This document shows, one piece after another, positions 12,430 through 23,073 of a stretch of DNA of 64,000 nt. The stretch is taken from contig CP092863.1 of the NCBI GenBank assembly GCA_030710605.1, positions 138,416,994 to 138,480,993 of the forward strand, read 5' to 3'. This DNA is from Cordylochernes scorpioides. Its lineage: Eukaryota; Arthropoda; Arachnida; Pseudoscorpiones; Chernetidae. The notes under the pieces were generated by a model. The model was not told the origin of the DNA. It ran no database searches and saw nothing but the letters and a program-made list of their open reading frames with translations. Position 1 is the first letter of the stretch; every line of letters starts with the position of its first letter. The translations under genes were made by a program, and so were the position numbers.

Positions 12430-13460
12430 GAGAAGTTGTCTGGGGAGGAGCGACTTTTCTCACATTTACTGACACCAACCGCACCTTGAGGTAAGACCTT
12501 GGTATACAGATTGTTTTAGGGCTTAATTTGCATAAATTGGTATTTTGGATCATTTTTATCACTATATTAATGTCTTATGCTGGGGTGATGTGTGTGAACC
12601 AAAAAGCTTTTTTAAAAATATTAATTTCGTTTTTAACGGAAGAGGGGACTCTTTTGGTAGATGTTTAGATACATTTATTGATTTAGTGATATTTGAAAAA
12701 CTGAATTTTATAATTCAAATCCCAATAAGCCTAAGCTATATTTTGTAATGCAGGAGGGGCAAGGAGTCGTCTGGGCAGCGGCGACTTTTCTACTGACACC
12801 AACCGCATCATGAGGTAAGACCGAAAACCATGGTATACAGCTTTTGGCTTAATTTGCATAAACGTGTATATTTTGGAACATTTTTATCACTACCTTAGCG
12901 TCTTATGCTGGAGTGATGAACCAACATGATTTGTTTTGTTGTTTTTTAACGGTAGGGATGTCATTTTTGGTACATGTTTAGAAACATTGATTGATTTAGT
13001 GATAGTTTGAAAAAGTGAACTTTATAATTCAAATCTCAAGAAGTTTAAGTTATATTTTGTAATGCAGAAGGAGTCGACTGGGAGGAGCGACCTTTCTCAT
13101 TATCTACTGACACCAACCGCATCATGAGGTAAGACCGAAAACCATAGTATAGAGCTTTTAACTTTTGACTTAATTTGCATAAACTTGTATATTTTGTAAC
13201 ACTTTTTTATCACTTCCTTAACGTCCTATGCTGGAATGATGAACCAAAATGCATTTATTTGATATATTTTTAACGGGAGAGGTGACTCTTTTTGGTATAT
13301 GTTTATAAGTATTTATTGAATTAGTAATAGTTTGAGAGACACACACTGAATTTTCTAGTTCAAATCTCAAGAAGTTTAAGATAGATTTTGTAATGCAGGA
13401 AGAGTCGTCTGGGGAGGAGCGACCTTCCTCACTATCTACTGACACCAACCGCACCATGAG
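12430..13460 (+). repeat. U1 array of four short exon-like modules
   Basis: Four modules about 313-331 bp apart. Each has acceptor gtaatgcag, a short segment and donor gtaagacc: 12430-12490 (61 nt), 12754-12814 (61), 13068-13128 (61), 13399-13460 (62). All share gagtcgtctggg (once tcgactggg, once tgtctggg) and end near accaaccgcaccatgag. Intron parts also match (ttaatttgcataaac, gatgaaccaaa), so exon plus intron was duplicated as one block. Two frames compete. One, in phase with exon A, reads VVWGGATFLT and stays open in the first module. The other reads EESSGEERPSS and stays open in the 62-nt module. Since lengths are mostly not multiples of three, splicing two in series would usually shift frame, which suggests one-at-a-time use if coding. 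U1 has one module more than U2 and U3. Confidence 0.55.
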
Positions 13461-13711
13461 GTAAGACCGTGGTATACAGATTGTCTTAGGGCTTAAATCG
13501 CATAAACTGCGTTATGGATCATTTTTCTCACTACCTTAACGTCCTATGCTGGAGTGTGGAACCAAAAGCTTTATTTTTTTTAAGGTTAGAGGTGACTCTC
13601 TCTCTTTTGATTCCTATTTGTAAATATTTATTGATTTAGTGATATTTGAAAAAAAAACCCTGAATTTTATCATCAAATCTCAAGAAGTTTAAGATAGATT
13701 ATGTAATACAG

Positions 13712-13853
13712 GAGGAGTCGTCTGAGCAGAGGCGACACGTCTACTGACATCAACCGCACCACGGGACAAGACCGGCAAAGATTGGGGGACATCCTTGTCG
13801 GCGATGTCTTTGCGGAACTGTAGCATGTCACACGCCGGGGAAAATTTCTATCT
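13712..13853 (+). other. Exon E, U1 (long family member)
   Basis: 142 nt from acceptor gtaatacag to donor gtaagtag. It begins like the short modules but continues past their donor position as gggacaagaccgg, then adds ttgtcggcgatgtctttgc and a tail ending aatttctatct. Both likely frames meet an early stop here. Reading frame uncertain. Confidence 0.4.
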
Positions 13854-14104
13854 GTAAGTAGAGCTGAGTTGATCAACCATACTATGTTACCTATAATTAC
13901 TGTGGTCAATATCAGATACCAGAGTTCTAGTCTTTTAAAAATTGCTTTTTGGCCTTTTGACTAAGATCAAAGTGTAGCTTGGACTTGAAGGATAGCATTT
14001 ATAATAAGCTTGTTTTTTTTAATGGATTCTTTTTCGAAAAATTATAATCCCTTTCATCATATTATTTGAGGCAAAAAATCATCCGAGAATAGTTTTTTTT
14101 TGTT

Positions 14105-14289
14105 CAGTAGAACTTTTCAGTAAAGAACAATACCTAGTTGCAGAGAGAAATTGTCCTATAGAAAGAAGTATCCTCTTACCTTAGAGTTTCTGATTAGTAA
14201 AAATGATAATTTCGGGAATGAAAGCTGTCCTTTATAGAAAGAGGTGTCCTTTAGCGTGAGGGTAGTGTCCTCTAATGGATGTTCTACTG
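14105..14289 (-). mobile_element. MITE, diverged copy (U1, before exon F)
   Basis: Left end cagtagaacttttcag and right end ggatgttctactg; interior keeps the gtcctttatagaaagaggtg and agagttgct-type motifs. Equivalent copies precede exon F in U2 and U3. Confidence 0.65.
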
Positions 14290-14380
14290 TATAAATTAAC
14301 TCAAAGAAAGCCATTCTACATGAGTATTTCTGACTTATTATATGTTAAATATAGTTAGTCAAAGTATTTTGTTATTTCAG

Positions 14381-14521
14381 GAAGAATTGGAGTCGTTTGG
14401 ACAGCGGTTCTTACCATCCTACTGGCATCTCACTGTGAGACAAGACTGACGAGTATTGGGACGTCATCGTCAGCGATGCCTTGAAGAACTGAGTCGTCAC
14501 TTATCGAGCATCCTACCAAAT
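14381..14521 (+). other. Exon F, U1 (last long family member)
   Basis: 141 nt after acceptor gttatttcag, followed by gtaagatc. In the frame set by exon A it reads GVVWTAVLTILLASHC and stops at the same ATG CCT TGA as in U2 and U3, a hydrophobic tail. In the other frame it reads ESFGQRFLPSYW and meets TGA early. Either a terminal exon or a decayed one. Confidence 0.4.
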
Positions 14522-14659
14522 GTAAGATCATCTTACTTGATCCCGACGTTTTATTTATACGCCAAGACAATAGTATCGCGAAAAAAGACATCTTTTCGGA
14601 TATCAAAATCTGAGTATTGCATAATGAAGCATCATCAAGATACCATGACAAATTGAACT

Positions 14660-15970
14660 CAAATGACTTTTAATATACCAAATCAATGGTACAAATCATT
14701 GTAGACATTTTTAGTGAATTGCAATGAATCGTTTGGTTCTTTCAAGAAACAATATAATGATCATTTATGATGTATCGAAGATCATGATCTTTATATTTTG
14801 ATGTATTCTTTCATCAAGAGCGCGGACATTAAATTTGCCGCACCTTTCAAAGCCATCAAGTATGATCATTTCTAAATCTTCGATTGGAAAATTTCGTCAG
14901 TAGATATTGCACATCTTTGAGTCTTAACACACAAGTGAATATGTTTGCATCTAGTTGCTCATTCAAGATGATCAGTGCAACGGTGAATCTTTCAAATGTC
15001 TCCAAGGATTCTTGGTTGATAACCAGCGATATTCTGAGGATCAATATTATATAAATGTTGGATCACCATATTCAATACTTGAGTATTCTTCTCTCAACGT
15101 GAATATCATCCAGAAATGATATCATGATGACAAAACGTGGCTCAATAGCTTCCCTGTAAACTCAATATACTATCAATTGAGGCAATCTAGTAGAAGCTTG
15201 TCCGTGACATCAAAAAATGAAATGTTATCTATCTAAAGAAATATTATTGCAGAATATATAGAAAATGTTTACGTGGAAGACACAGAGTAAACTCAAAATT
15301 GTGGTGTGGTTTGATATTTGCACAATAATTTCTTTGAAACCATTTCAAAAATGGAATTAACGTGTGAAATTCATAACGTAGTTGAATTTTCACCTTCTTC
15401 AATATGTCAAAGAATCACTCAATTTCATCAAATATATCACTTTTATCATATACTAAATAATTCAAATTGGAGAAATATCATCTTAAGCGATTAGAGCTTT
15501 AATTATGTATTTCAATAGTTGAACGATGTAAAATATCGGACTTTCTCAAAAATTGCCAGAAAAAATAAACTCACGCGTCTCGTGAAAATCAACACGATCT
15601 CTCATGAAGATATTCAAGGCTTTACATGAGCTAAAATCTCAATTGAATAGGTGAAATTCCTAATTTGATATTTTTATGTTCTAAAGAAGAGATTTTTAAC
15701 TATCCCAATATTTGAAATTTGCTGCTCCTATATCTGTAAAGATGTACTGTGAAGATCATAATCCATTAAACTCTTTTTGACTATGAAAAGCCCCACTTTA
15801 TGGATTTTTTAAAAACCTTTTGGAACGTTTTGAAAGACTAGTTTAATAATCAGAAAAAAATTTCAAGCTCAAATTAAATTCAAATTAACGATATTCTGTA
15901 AAGTTCGCTATCACGAAACTTCCAATTGAATCTCCTATTCAAGAAAATTGAGGAAAGGATATAGAAACTT
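14660..15970. other. No gene recognised (U1, after exon F)
   Basis: AT-rich sequence collinear with 31.83-32.67 kb (shortened) and 48.30-49.60 kb. No lasting open frame, repeat or RNA gene seen. It could hold 3' untranslated sequence of the candidate gene. Confidence 0.5.
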
Positions 15971-15977
15971 GGCTATC

Positions 15978-16665
15978 CTTTAATTCCCCCATCAGCTGCC
16001 CACAATGCTTTTGAATGCCATGCTCCCAGCATCCTTTAATATTTCCCATCAACTGCCCATAATCCTATTGAATACCATGTTCACAGCATCCTTTGATTCT
16101 CCCCATCAACTGCCCACAATGCTATTGAATGCCATGTTCCCAGCATCCTTTGATTCTCCCCATCAGCTGCCCACAATGCTATTGAATGCCATGTTCCCAG
16201 CATCCTTTGATTCTCCCCATCAGCTGCCCACGATGCTATTGAATGCCATGTTCCCAGCATCCTTTGATTCCCCCCATCAGCTGCCCACAATGGTATTGAA
16301 TGCCATGTTCCCAGCATCCTTTGATTCTCCCCATCAACTGCCCACAATGCTATTGAATGCCATGTTCACAGCATCCTTTGATTCCCCCCATCAGCTGCCC
16401 ACAAAGCTATTGAATGCCATGTTTTCAGCATCCTGTAATTCGCCCCATCAGCTGCCCACAATGTTTTTAAATGCCATGTTCCCAGCCTTCTTTGATTCCC
16501 CCCATCAGCTGCCCACAATGTTTTTGAATGCCATGTTCTCAGCATCTTTTGTTTCCCCCATCAGCTGCCCACAATACTATTGAATGCCATGTTCCCAGCA
16601 TCCTTTGATTCTCCCCATCAACTTCCCTAAATGCTATTGAATACCATGTTCCCAAAATAATTGAA
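15978..16665 (+). repeat. 57-bp minisatellite (U1)
   Basis: About 12 copies of a 57-bp unit containing ccatgttcccagcatcc and catcagctgcccacaatg. As 57 is 19 codons, it makes long periodic open frames on both strands (for example PHQLPTMLLNAMFPASFDS), which are a by-product and not a gene. Confidence 0.95.
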
Positions 16666-16820
16666 TGCAAACCATCCTCACATTACTATGAATGCTATGT
16701 TTCAAATATTTTTTATATTTCCCATCGCTTACCGAATCTTCATATATAATCAAATATTAAGCCCGATCTATAAGAGGAATTCTGAGCATATATTTAATAA
16801 CCTCTCTGATCAGTTTGATT

Positions 16821-17650
16821 TGTAACGCTTGTTCGCATACCAAACTATCAACGATTGTAACGCTTGTTCGCATACCAAACTATCAATGATTGTAACGCTT
16901 GCTCGCATACCAAACTATCAACGATTGTAACGCTTGCTCGCATACCAAACAATCAACGATTGTAACGCTTGATCTCATACCAAACTATCAGCGATTGTAA
17001 CGCTTGCTCGCATACCAAACTATCAACGATTGTAACGCTTGCTCTCATACCAAAATATCAACGATTGTAACGCTTGCTCGCATACCAAACTATCAACGAT
17101 TGTAACGCTTGCTCTCATACCAAACTATCAACGATTGTAACGCTTGCTCTCATACTAAAATATCAACGATTGTAACGCTTGCTCGCATACCAAACTATCT
17201 TGTAACGCTTGCTCGCATGCCAAACTATCGACGATTGTAATGCTTGCTCTCATACCAAACTATCAACGATTGTAACGCTTGCTCGCATACCAAACAATCA
17301 ACGATTGTAACGCTTGATCTCATACCAAACTATCAGCGATTGTAACGCTTGCTCGCATACCAAACTATCAACGATTGTAAAGCTTGCTCTCATACCAAAA
17401 TATCAACGATTGTAACGCTTGCTCGCATACCAAACTATCAACGATTGTAACGCTTGCTCGCATACCAAACTATCAACGATTGTAACGCTTGCTCTCATAC
17501 CTAAATATCAACGATTGTAACGCTTGCTCGCATACCAAACTATCTTGTAACGCTTGCTCGCATACCAAACTATCTTGTAACGCTTGCTCGCATACCAAAC
17601 TATCGACGATTGTAATGCTTGCTCTCATACCAAACTATCAACGGCTGTCA
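16821..17650 (+). repeat. 35-bp minisatellite with higher-order repeat (U1)
   Basis: About 23 contiguous copies of a 35-bp unit (tgtaacgcttgctcgcat followed by accaaactatcaacgat). Variant units show a repeat of order ten: aaacaatcaacg with gatctcatacc occurs at about 16950 and again 345 bp later at about 17295. Some units lack 5 bp (aaactatcttgtaacg). Confidence 0.95.
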
Positions 17651-18156
17651 CGATTGGAATTTTCCTATCCCCACATTACTATGATTGCCATATTCCCAGC
17701 ATTATACAATGCCTGCCATCAGCTGCCCATTCCCAAGAATTACTATTGAATGCAATCCTCTCTGTATTCTTTACTTCACATTGCTATTAATTCTTATGTA
17801 ATCCCAACAATCCATTCTATTAGTTTGGATAATCTCTATTGATTGCTACATATTCCAGGCAAGAAACAGCCACTAGAACTGCCTCATTTCCAGTATAGGA
17901 TTGTTTGAATGATCCTGGAAAACCTGTCATCACCTCTCCTGGATGCCTCAGGAATTCAAGCAAACATCTTCATAAATAAAACTTCATTTTTTGTAAATGA
18001 GAATAATAAAATATTTGGGGATATATGCTTTTGTAATTATTTTAACAAACCATCACATCGGCTTTTATATACACCTACCCAGTCTTGTAGATCTCAGGCA
18101 GTCAGCTCTTACACAAGAGACAACCTCTTATTAATGATAAGGTATAATTTGGAGAA

Positions 18157-18864
18157 TCCCTATATATATAAAAATCAGTGTATGTATGTATGTGGGTATC
18201 TATGTCGGCTATACACGTCCACAATACGTAACTAATCTTACTGAATTTTTAACAGTATATAGAGTAGAATCTGGAAAACTTATAGTGAAAATATCAGGTC
18301 TCTATCCCTAATATTCTTCGAGTTATTTGCAAATTGCGTTGCAAATTTGTCTTTTCGCTCGCAAGCAGCGCCTCTAGCGGTGAAGATGGGAGGTAATATC
18401 AGCTGACCTAATGTACATGTAAAACGTGTTTTGACAGGACATAGAGAAAAATCTGGAAAAGATATTTATCGGATTTTTAGCCAATAAAAAATTAAATTGA
18501 CAGGTTCTGAGCAAAAATAATTATTTTTATTCAGAAAATGATGATGACAATATTGCTGTATCATGTTTGATTATCAGTTACTAAATTATATCGGGAAAAA
18601 TTACAAATAGCTGAGACCACGGGTGAAGCCAGTTCATTTTTAGTGTGCAGGAACAAAATTCTAACAGAAAAACATTCATTCGAGCAGAAGACACAAAGCC
18701 AGATCATCTCTTTATAAAAATATCGCTTCTCTGACACAAAGTTTGGAGCGGGACGTTTCACAAGAGTGACATCCACGGCGCCAATTTATAATTGTAACGA
18801 ATATTATTTGAATAAAAACATTTAATCGGGTAAAACCTGGGCGTTGCCCGGGTCATTCGGCTAG
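18157..18864 (+). mobile_element. Non-autonomous Helitron (U1)
   Basis: Begins TCCCTATATATATAAA after an A and ends with a hairpin (acctgggc-gtt-gcccgggt) then cattcggCTAG before T, the Helitron 3' structure. U2 and U3 carry the empty site ggattatagattttaaac at the same place. No Rep/helicase coding. About 430 bp of its 3' part recurs at 61691-62123. Minus-strand open frames inside it are shared by both copies but look like body sequence. Confidence 0.85.
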
Positions 18865-18954
18865 TAGATTATAAACAATGCTGTTACCGAAACGTCACAA
18901 CTTATTAATTTATTTGGATTTGGTCTTATTACCTTGTGTTTATAATCTCTTATT

Positions 18955-19135
18955 AACTTCTTGCAAAAGTCCAACCCCACCAGTAAATGCAAGTAACCAA
19001 ACAGGGCTATCTGGCACATTTGTAAGTGAAAAAATGCTTTCTACATATGTAGACATGTGGTAGACTTACAGTAAGAGCAGTCGCCAAATTCTAAACACCA
19101 TGATTATCATGGTCTGTACCATATAAAAACTTGGG
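18955..19135 (+). mobile_element. 5'-truncated SINE (U1)
   Basis: Matches the body of the tRNA-derived SINE at 20712 (cttgcaaaagtccaacccc, tagacatgtggta, gattatcatggtctgtacc) but lacks the tRNA-like head. Confidence 0.75.
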
Positions 19136-19233
19136 GTAAGTTAAAAGGAAAAATAGGAGGGGGGAAACTGCTAAGGAATCATCTTGTAACTTGTCAAGTT
19201 CAATTAAAGCGAGAGAAAACCTAAAACATTACA

Positions 19234-19779
19234 CAGTAGAACCTCCATGAGAGGACACTTACGCTAGAGGACACCTTTCTACAAAGGACAGTTTTTAATT
19301 TGAAAAATTACCATTTTCACTATTTATTAACTCTCTGGTAAGAGGACACCTCTCCCTAAAGAACATTTTGGCTCTGTAACTAGGTGTTGTCCTTTACAGA
19401 GAGGTAGTTCTACTGTAGCAAATCTCTGGTAAGAGGACACCTCTCCCTAAAGGACATTTTGGCTCTGTAACTAGGTGTTGTCCTTTACAGAGAGGTAGTT
19501 CTACTGTAGCAAATCTCTGGTAAGAGGACACCTCTCCCTAAAGGACATTTTGGCTCTGTAACTAGGTGTTGTCCTTTACAAAGAGGTAGTTCTACTGTAG
19601 CAAATCTCTGGTAAGAGGACACCTCTCCCTAAAGGACATTTTGGCTCTGCAATTAGATGTTATCCTTTACAGAGAGGTAATTCTACTGTAGCAACTCTCT
19701 GGTAAGAGGATACTTCTCCCTAAAGGACATTTTGGCTCTGCAATTAGATGTTATCCTTTACAAGGAGGTAGTTCTACTG
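19234..19779 (+). mobile_element. MITE with internal 91-bp tandem expansion (U1)
   Basis: Starts CAGTAGAACCTCC and ends GGTAGTTCTACTG before TA. One end (ctctggtaagaggacacc to gtagttctactgta) is repeated about five times at 91-bp spacing, so each unit ends in the element's own terminal repeat. Confidence 0.85.
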
Positions 19780-20284
19780 TATATCCAATTTTAAAAAATT
19801 GCCATTAATGCTAAGAATACTTTAAAAATTTGAAGAGAAAAGTTAGAGTAATAAATATTCATAGAGAGAAAAATTATTCAAAGTACAAAATGTTCAAAAA
19901 AGGCAGAGATGTCATTTAAAACTTGATCATCTCAGAGAAACCTCAATAAATGAACAACCTAACTGGCCTTGTCCTTATTGTTTGTGTAATAGCATTGCTC
20001 AATGCAAATATAGATATGTAATTCTACTGTCCTAAAAGCATATATCCATAGTTTACTTAAATACCATTTCTAAGATTCCACCCTTCATTGTAGCATATAT
20101 AAGCAGAATGATCCAATACAGTATTAGAGCTCTAAACAAGCTGTCTGGTAGATTAAATTGGCGAAACCGCTGGGAGAGTTCACCATTGATGAGCCAGGCC
20201 CTTTCAGTATTTTTTCATTGCAGAAAGGACAGTATAAGTTTGATTTGTTTGTGAAAGAAACTCGGTGTTTTCATATCTTATAAT

Positions 20285-20475
20285 CCTCTCTATAAAGGAC
20301 AGAACCTAATTGAAGAGCAAAAGTGTCCTTTATGAAGAGGTGTTCTCTTAACAGAGAGTTGCTAAATAGTAACTTAAAGCTAAACTTAAGCTAAATGGTA
20401 ATTTTGACAATGGAAACTGTCCTTTGTATAGAGGTGTCCTCTAGCTGGAGTGTCCTCTCATGGAGGTTCTACTAC
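20285..20475 (+). mobile_element. MITE, diverged copy (U1)
   Basis: Keeps cctctctataaaggacag, the internal aagaggtgt motifs and a right end catggaggttctact; the left terminus is worn away. A short internal duplication (taaagctaaacttaagc) is specific to U1. Confidence 0.6.
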
Positions 20476-20711
20476 ATATAGATTTAGCGTTATTGCTTTG
20501 TATAAATGAACAACATCTTAGAAATCAATGACTGCATAATGGCTGAATAACAGAGATATCAAGCTTATGTAAATTTTACAGATCAAATCATACAATTTGG
20601 AAGATTTATTAAATTTTATTTAGAATTCTCTATCAGCCAAAATATTCAATCTATAAAAATTACCTTAGAACACATTCTCTGCCATTTTTACATGGAAGGA
20701 TTAGGGTTAGA

Positions 20712-21017
20712 GGGGGTCGGTGGAAGGATGGTCTAAACTGTTGGTTTTCAGCCACTACAACCCGGGATCGATTCCCGCATTGGGCACTTTTTATGATTTA
20801 AAAAAAAAATGTTCCAATGGCCCCCGATTCTTGCAAAATCCAACCCCACCATCGAGTGAAAGTAACCAAACGGGGCTCTGGCACACTTGTGAGTGCAAAA
20901 GTCGAACTGCTTTTCACATATGTAGACATGTGGTACACTTATGGTAAAAGCAGTCGCCAACTGCTACCCACCAAGATTATCATGGCCTATACCACATGTA
21001 CTAGGAATAAGTAAAAA
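20712..21017 (+). mobile_element. tRNA-derived SINE (U1)
   Basis: About 300 bp. The head (about 20715-20786) is tRNA-like with box A tggtctaaactgttgg near 20729 and box B gggatcgattccc near 20763; the loop ttggttttcagcca suggests a tRNA-Glu-type source. Body follows an A-rich break and ends aataagtaaaaaaaa. It is flanked by unusually long direct repeats of about 50 bp (20645-20700 and 21021-21075). Not a functional tRNA gene: the arms pair poorly. Confidence 0.8.
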
Positions 21018-21339
21018 AAATCAATCCATAAAAAATACCTTAGAACACCATCTATGCCATTTTTACATAGAAGGGTTCTAAATGAGGCATTTACCGAGTT
21101 ATTTTTTGTAGGAGAAATAAAATATTTGAAAAAATGAGACATTTTCATTAAGATTTATTAAACATCGACAAATATAGTTATTTATATCTGGTTCAAAAAA
21201 ATACAATTATTTTGCTGATAAATCCAACCGGAGGTGAAAGTTACACACATTTTATATATAAGGTGTTGTTTTTCTTTTATCTCAATTCAAAATGATTTAC
21301 TAAAAATATATAACAGATTTATAGCACATATATATAATT

Positions 21340-21612
21340 AAAAATAAAAAGGCATCTCCTGACCACGAACACATGTGCTTTTTAGATGGCAGAGCGCCAT
21401 CTAGTGGAGAAAAATATACTAAACGCTTATTTAGTTTGCTCCGTGATATTTGGCCAACCCAATTTCTTGATAAATCAAGAAAAGCCATCCACGAACGCGT
21501 TTCGCACTGTTGGCGCTCGTCAGCGTAGAGTAGGCTGTAATCACTGCGACCAAAATTATTTTGGTCCCAATGGCTAAAATCTTTTATTTTTTCTATTGTT
21601 TTTTCATATATA
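21340..21612 (-). mobile_element. Mariner fragment, N-terminal side (U1)
   Basis: Minus-strand remnant resembling the start of the neighbouring mariner copy (QNNFGRSDYSLLYADERQQ against LFGRSGTAYFTLTS). It ends in the sequence agcgccatctagtgga shared with 22577. U2 has the same fragment near 36868-37110. Confidence 0.6.
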
Positions 21613-21637
21613 TAATTGTACCACATATATATATATA

Positions 21638-22560
21638 TGAGGGCCATCCAATAAATAAGTTTCCTTATTTTTTTAACAAATAAACAACATTATTTACAAT
21701 TATGCAGTTATTTTATTTTCATTATACAACTCATAGACTACTTCTCTACATAATCACCATTACTGTCCAAGCATTTTTAGTACCGCTGTAGCAATTTTTT
21801 GATACCACTGTTGTACCAAGCCGTGTCCTGTCTTCGTAGCAAGTGGTTCGCCTCCGCCTGCACTTCGTTATGATTCGCAAAGTGCTTGCCTCCAAGGTGC
21901 AACTTGAGTGCTGGAAAAAGATGGAATCGCTTGGGGCAAATCCGGAGAATAAGGTGGATGTGTAAAAATTTCCCATTTGAAGATTTCCAGCAACTTTTGG
22001 GTCGTTCGAGCTGCATGAGGGCGAGCATTGTCATGGACAAATAACACTTTCCGAGACAAAAGTCCAGGACGTTTCCGTTTTATTGCAGCTCTGAGTTTAG
22101 TGAGGACTTCGCAGTACCTCGCAGCCTTAACCGTAGTGTTTGGGGGCAGGTAGTCAACCAATAATTGTGACCTTGGACTTTTTTGGTCCACTTTCCTCAG
22201 GCTTCTTCCACACCATGCTTTGTCATTTTTTTCTGGAGTTGAATGATGCACCCAGCTTTCATCTCCAGTGACAATACAGGAAAACAGTTGATCTCCATCG
22301 CTTCGATGCATTTCCAGGAAAGCTCGGGCTGCCTCCGCGCTGATGGTGCTCGTCAGCGTGAAGTAGGCTGTACCACTGCGACCAAAAAGATTTTTGATCC
22401 CAGAGGCCTCTTGAGAAACCAAGAAATGGGTATTTAAGGCCAAATTTGCGTAAATACGCTCAACACATGAAAAAACATAGAAAAAATAAAAAATAATAAT
22501 AAGTGGGTCAGGTGTTGATATTAAAAATAAAGAAAGCATATCCTGACCACAAGCACATGT
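21638..22560 (-). mobile_element. Mariner transposon copy, defective (U1)
   Basis: Starts TGAGGGCCATCCAATAAATAAG after TA. Minus-strand transposase pieces include FSCIVTGDESWVHHSTPE, LVDYLPPNTTV, VHDNARPHAARTTQ and FTHPPYSPDL, a DD34D mariner. About 25 residues between STPEK and LVDYL are shortened compared with the copy at 58 kb, and the frame shifts just after YSPDL, so the third catalytic Asp codon (GAT) is present but out of frame. The helix-turn-helix N-terminus and the far inverted repeat are not recognisable. Confidence 0.85.
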
Positions 22561-22575
22561 GCTTTTTAGATGGCA

Positions 22576-22682
22576 GAGCGCCATCTAGTGGAGCAAAAAT
22601 AAACTAATTTTATGGGTTGGCCAAATATCACGGAGCAAGTTAGATAAACGTTAATTTATTTTTGCTCCACTAGATGGCGCTC
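22576..22682. repeat. Inverted repeat at unit border (U1/U2)
   Basis: Arms gagcgccatctagtggagca... and ...tgctccactagatggcgctc, about 30 bp each around gttggccaaatatcacgg. Same structure at 38077-38183 and 58931-59038. It may be the short end product of another mariner-like element and lies exactly at the unit borders. Confidence 0.75.
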
Positions 22683-23073
22683 TAGAATGCTTTACTATTG
22701 TATTGGGTTGGTTTGGGATATATACTACATTTACTATGGAAGACAGCTCAAGGGTGTTTAGTGAACCTATGGACATAAGCTTATAGGTCTGTAGTGGTAC
22801 ATACATATAATTTCAAGGTAATGCATCGAGCAAAGCTCTTCCCCAAATATGGTTTAAAATATATCAGGCTTCCTTGGATAAGTTCCTTTTTAATATATTT
22901 CGAATAAAAAGATATTTATTTATGGAATTCTGATATTTTCATCTTAAAAGAGAGTTATGTCAGGACTTGATTGTCACCAGGAGATCACAATAATCAAACA
23001 AGCGAGCGAGCAAGCATCTTCCAAGCGAGCAAGCAAACTAACGATCTAAGCGAACATACCAAGCGAATTCAAA

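Larger units (their letters stand above)
4828..22690 (+). repeat. Segmental duplication unit 1 (U1)
   Basis: First of four head-to-tail copies. The landmarks MGC exon, exon A, exon B, module array, exon F, 57-bp array, 35-bp array, SINE and mariner occur in the same order and orientation in U2 and U3. U1-specific features are a 397-bp LTR-like insertion in the intron after exon A, an expanded 219-bp array, one extra 320-bp module, a Helitron, and a 146-bp deletion in exon A. Confidence 0.9.

Noticed and set aside
16005-16583. 192-codon open frame (and 229 codons at 49708-50397)
   Set aside because: Caused by the 57-bp (19-codon) tandem repeat; open on both strands and broken wherever a unit changes length.
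16821-17650. 35-bp regular repeats resembling a CRISPR array
   Set aside because: Units are contiguous with no unique spacers, the setting is eukaryotic, and the variants follow a satellite pattern.
18561-18776. 71-codon minus-strand frame shared with 61819-62034
   Set aside because: Lies inside the Helitron body in both places; shared because the element is shared.
20715-20786. tRNA gene
   Set aside because: Box A and box B are present but stems pair poorly, and it is fused to a repeated SINE body in three places.
21300-21647. 115-codon minus-strand gene
   Set aside because: Mariner remnant plus flanking AT-rich sequence, not a separate gene.
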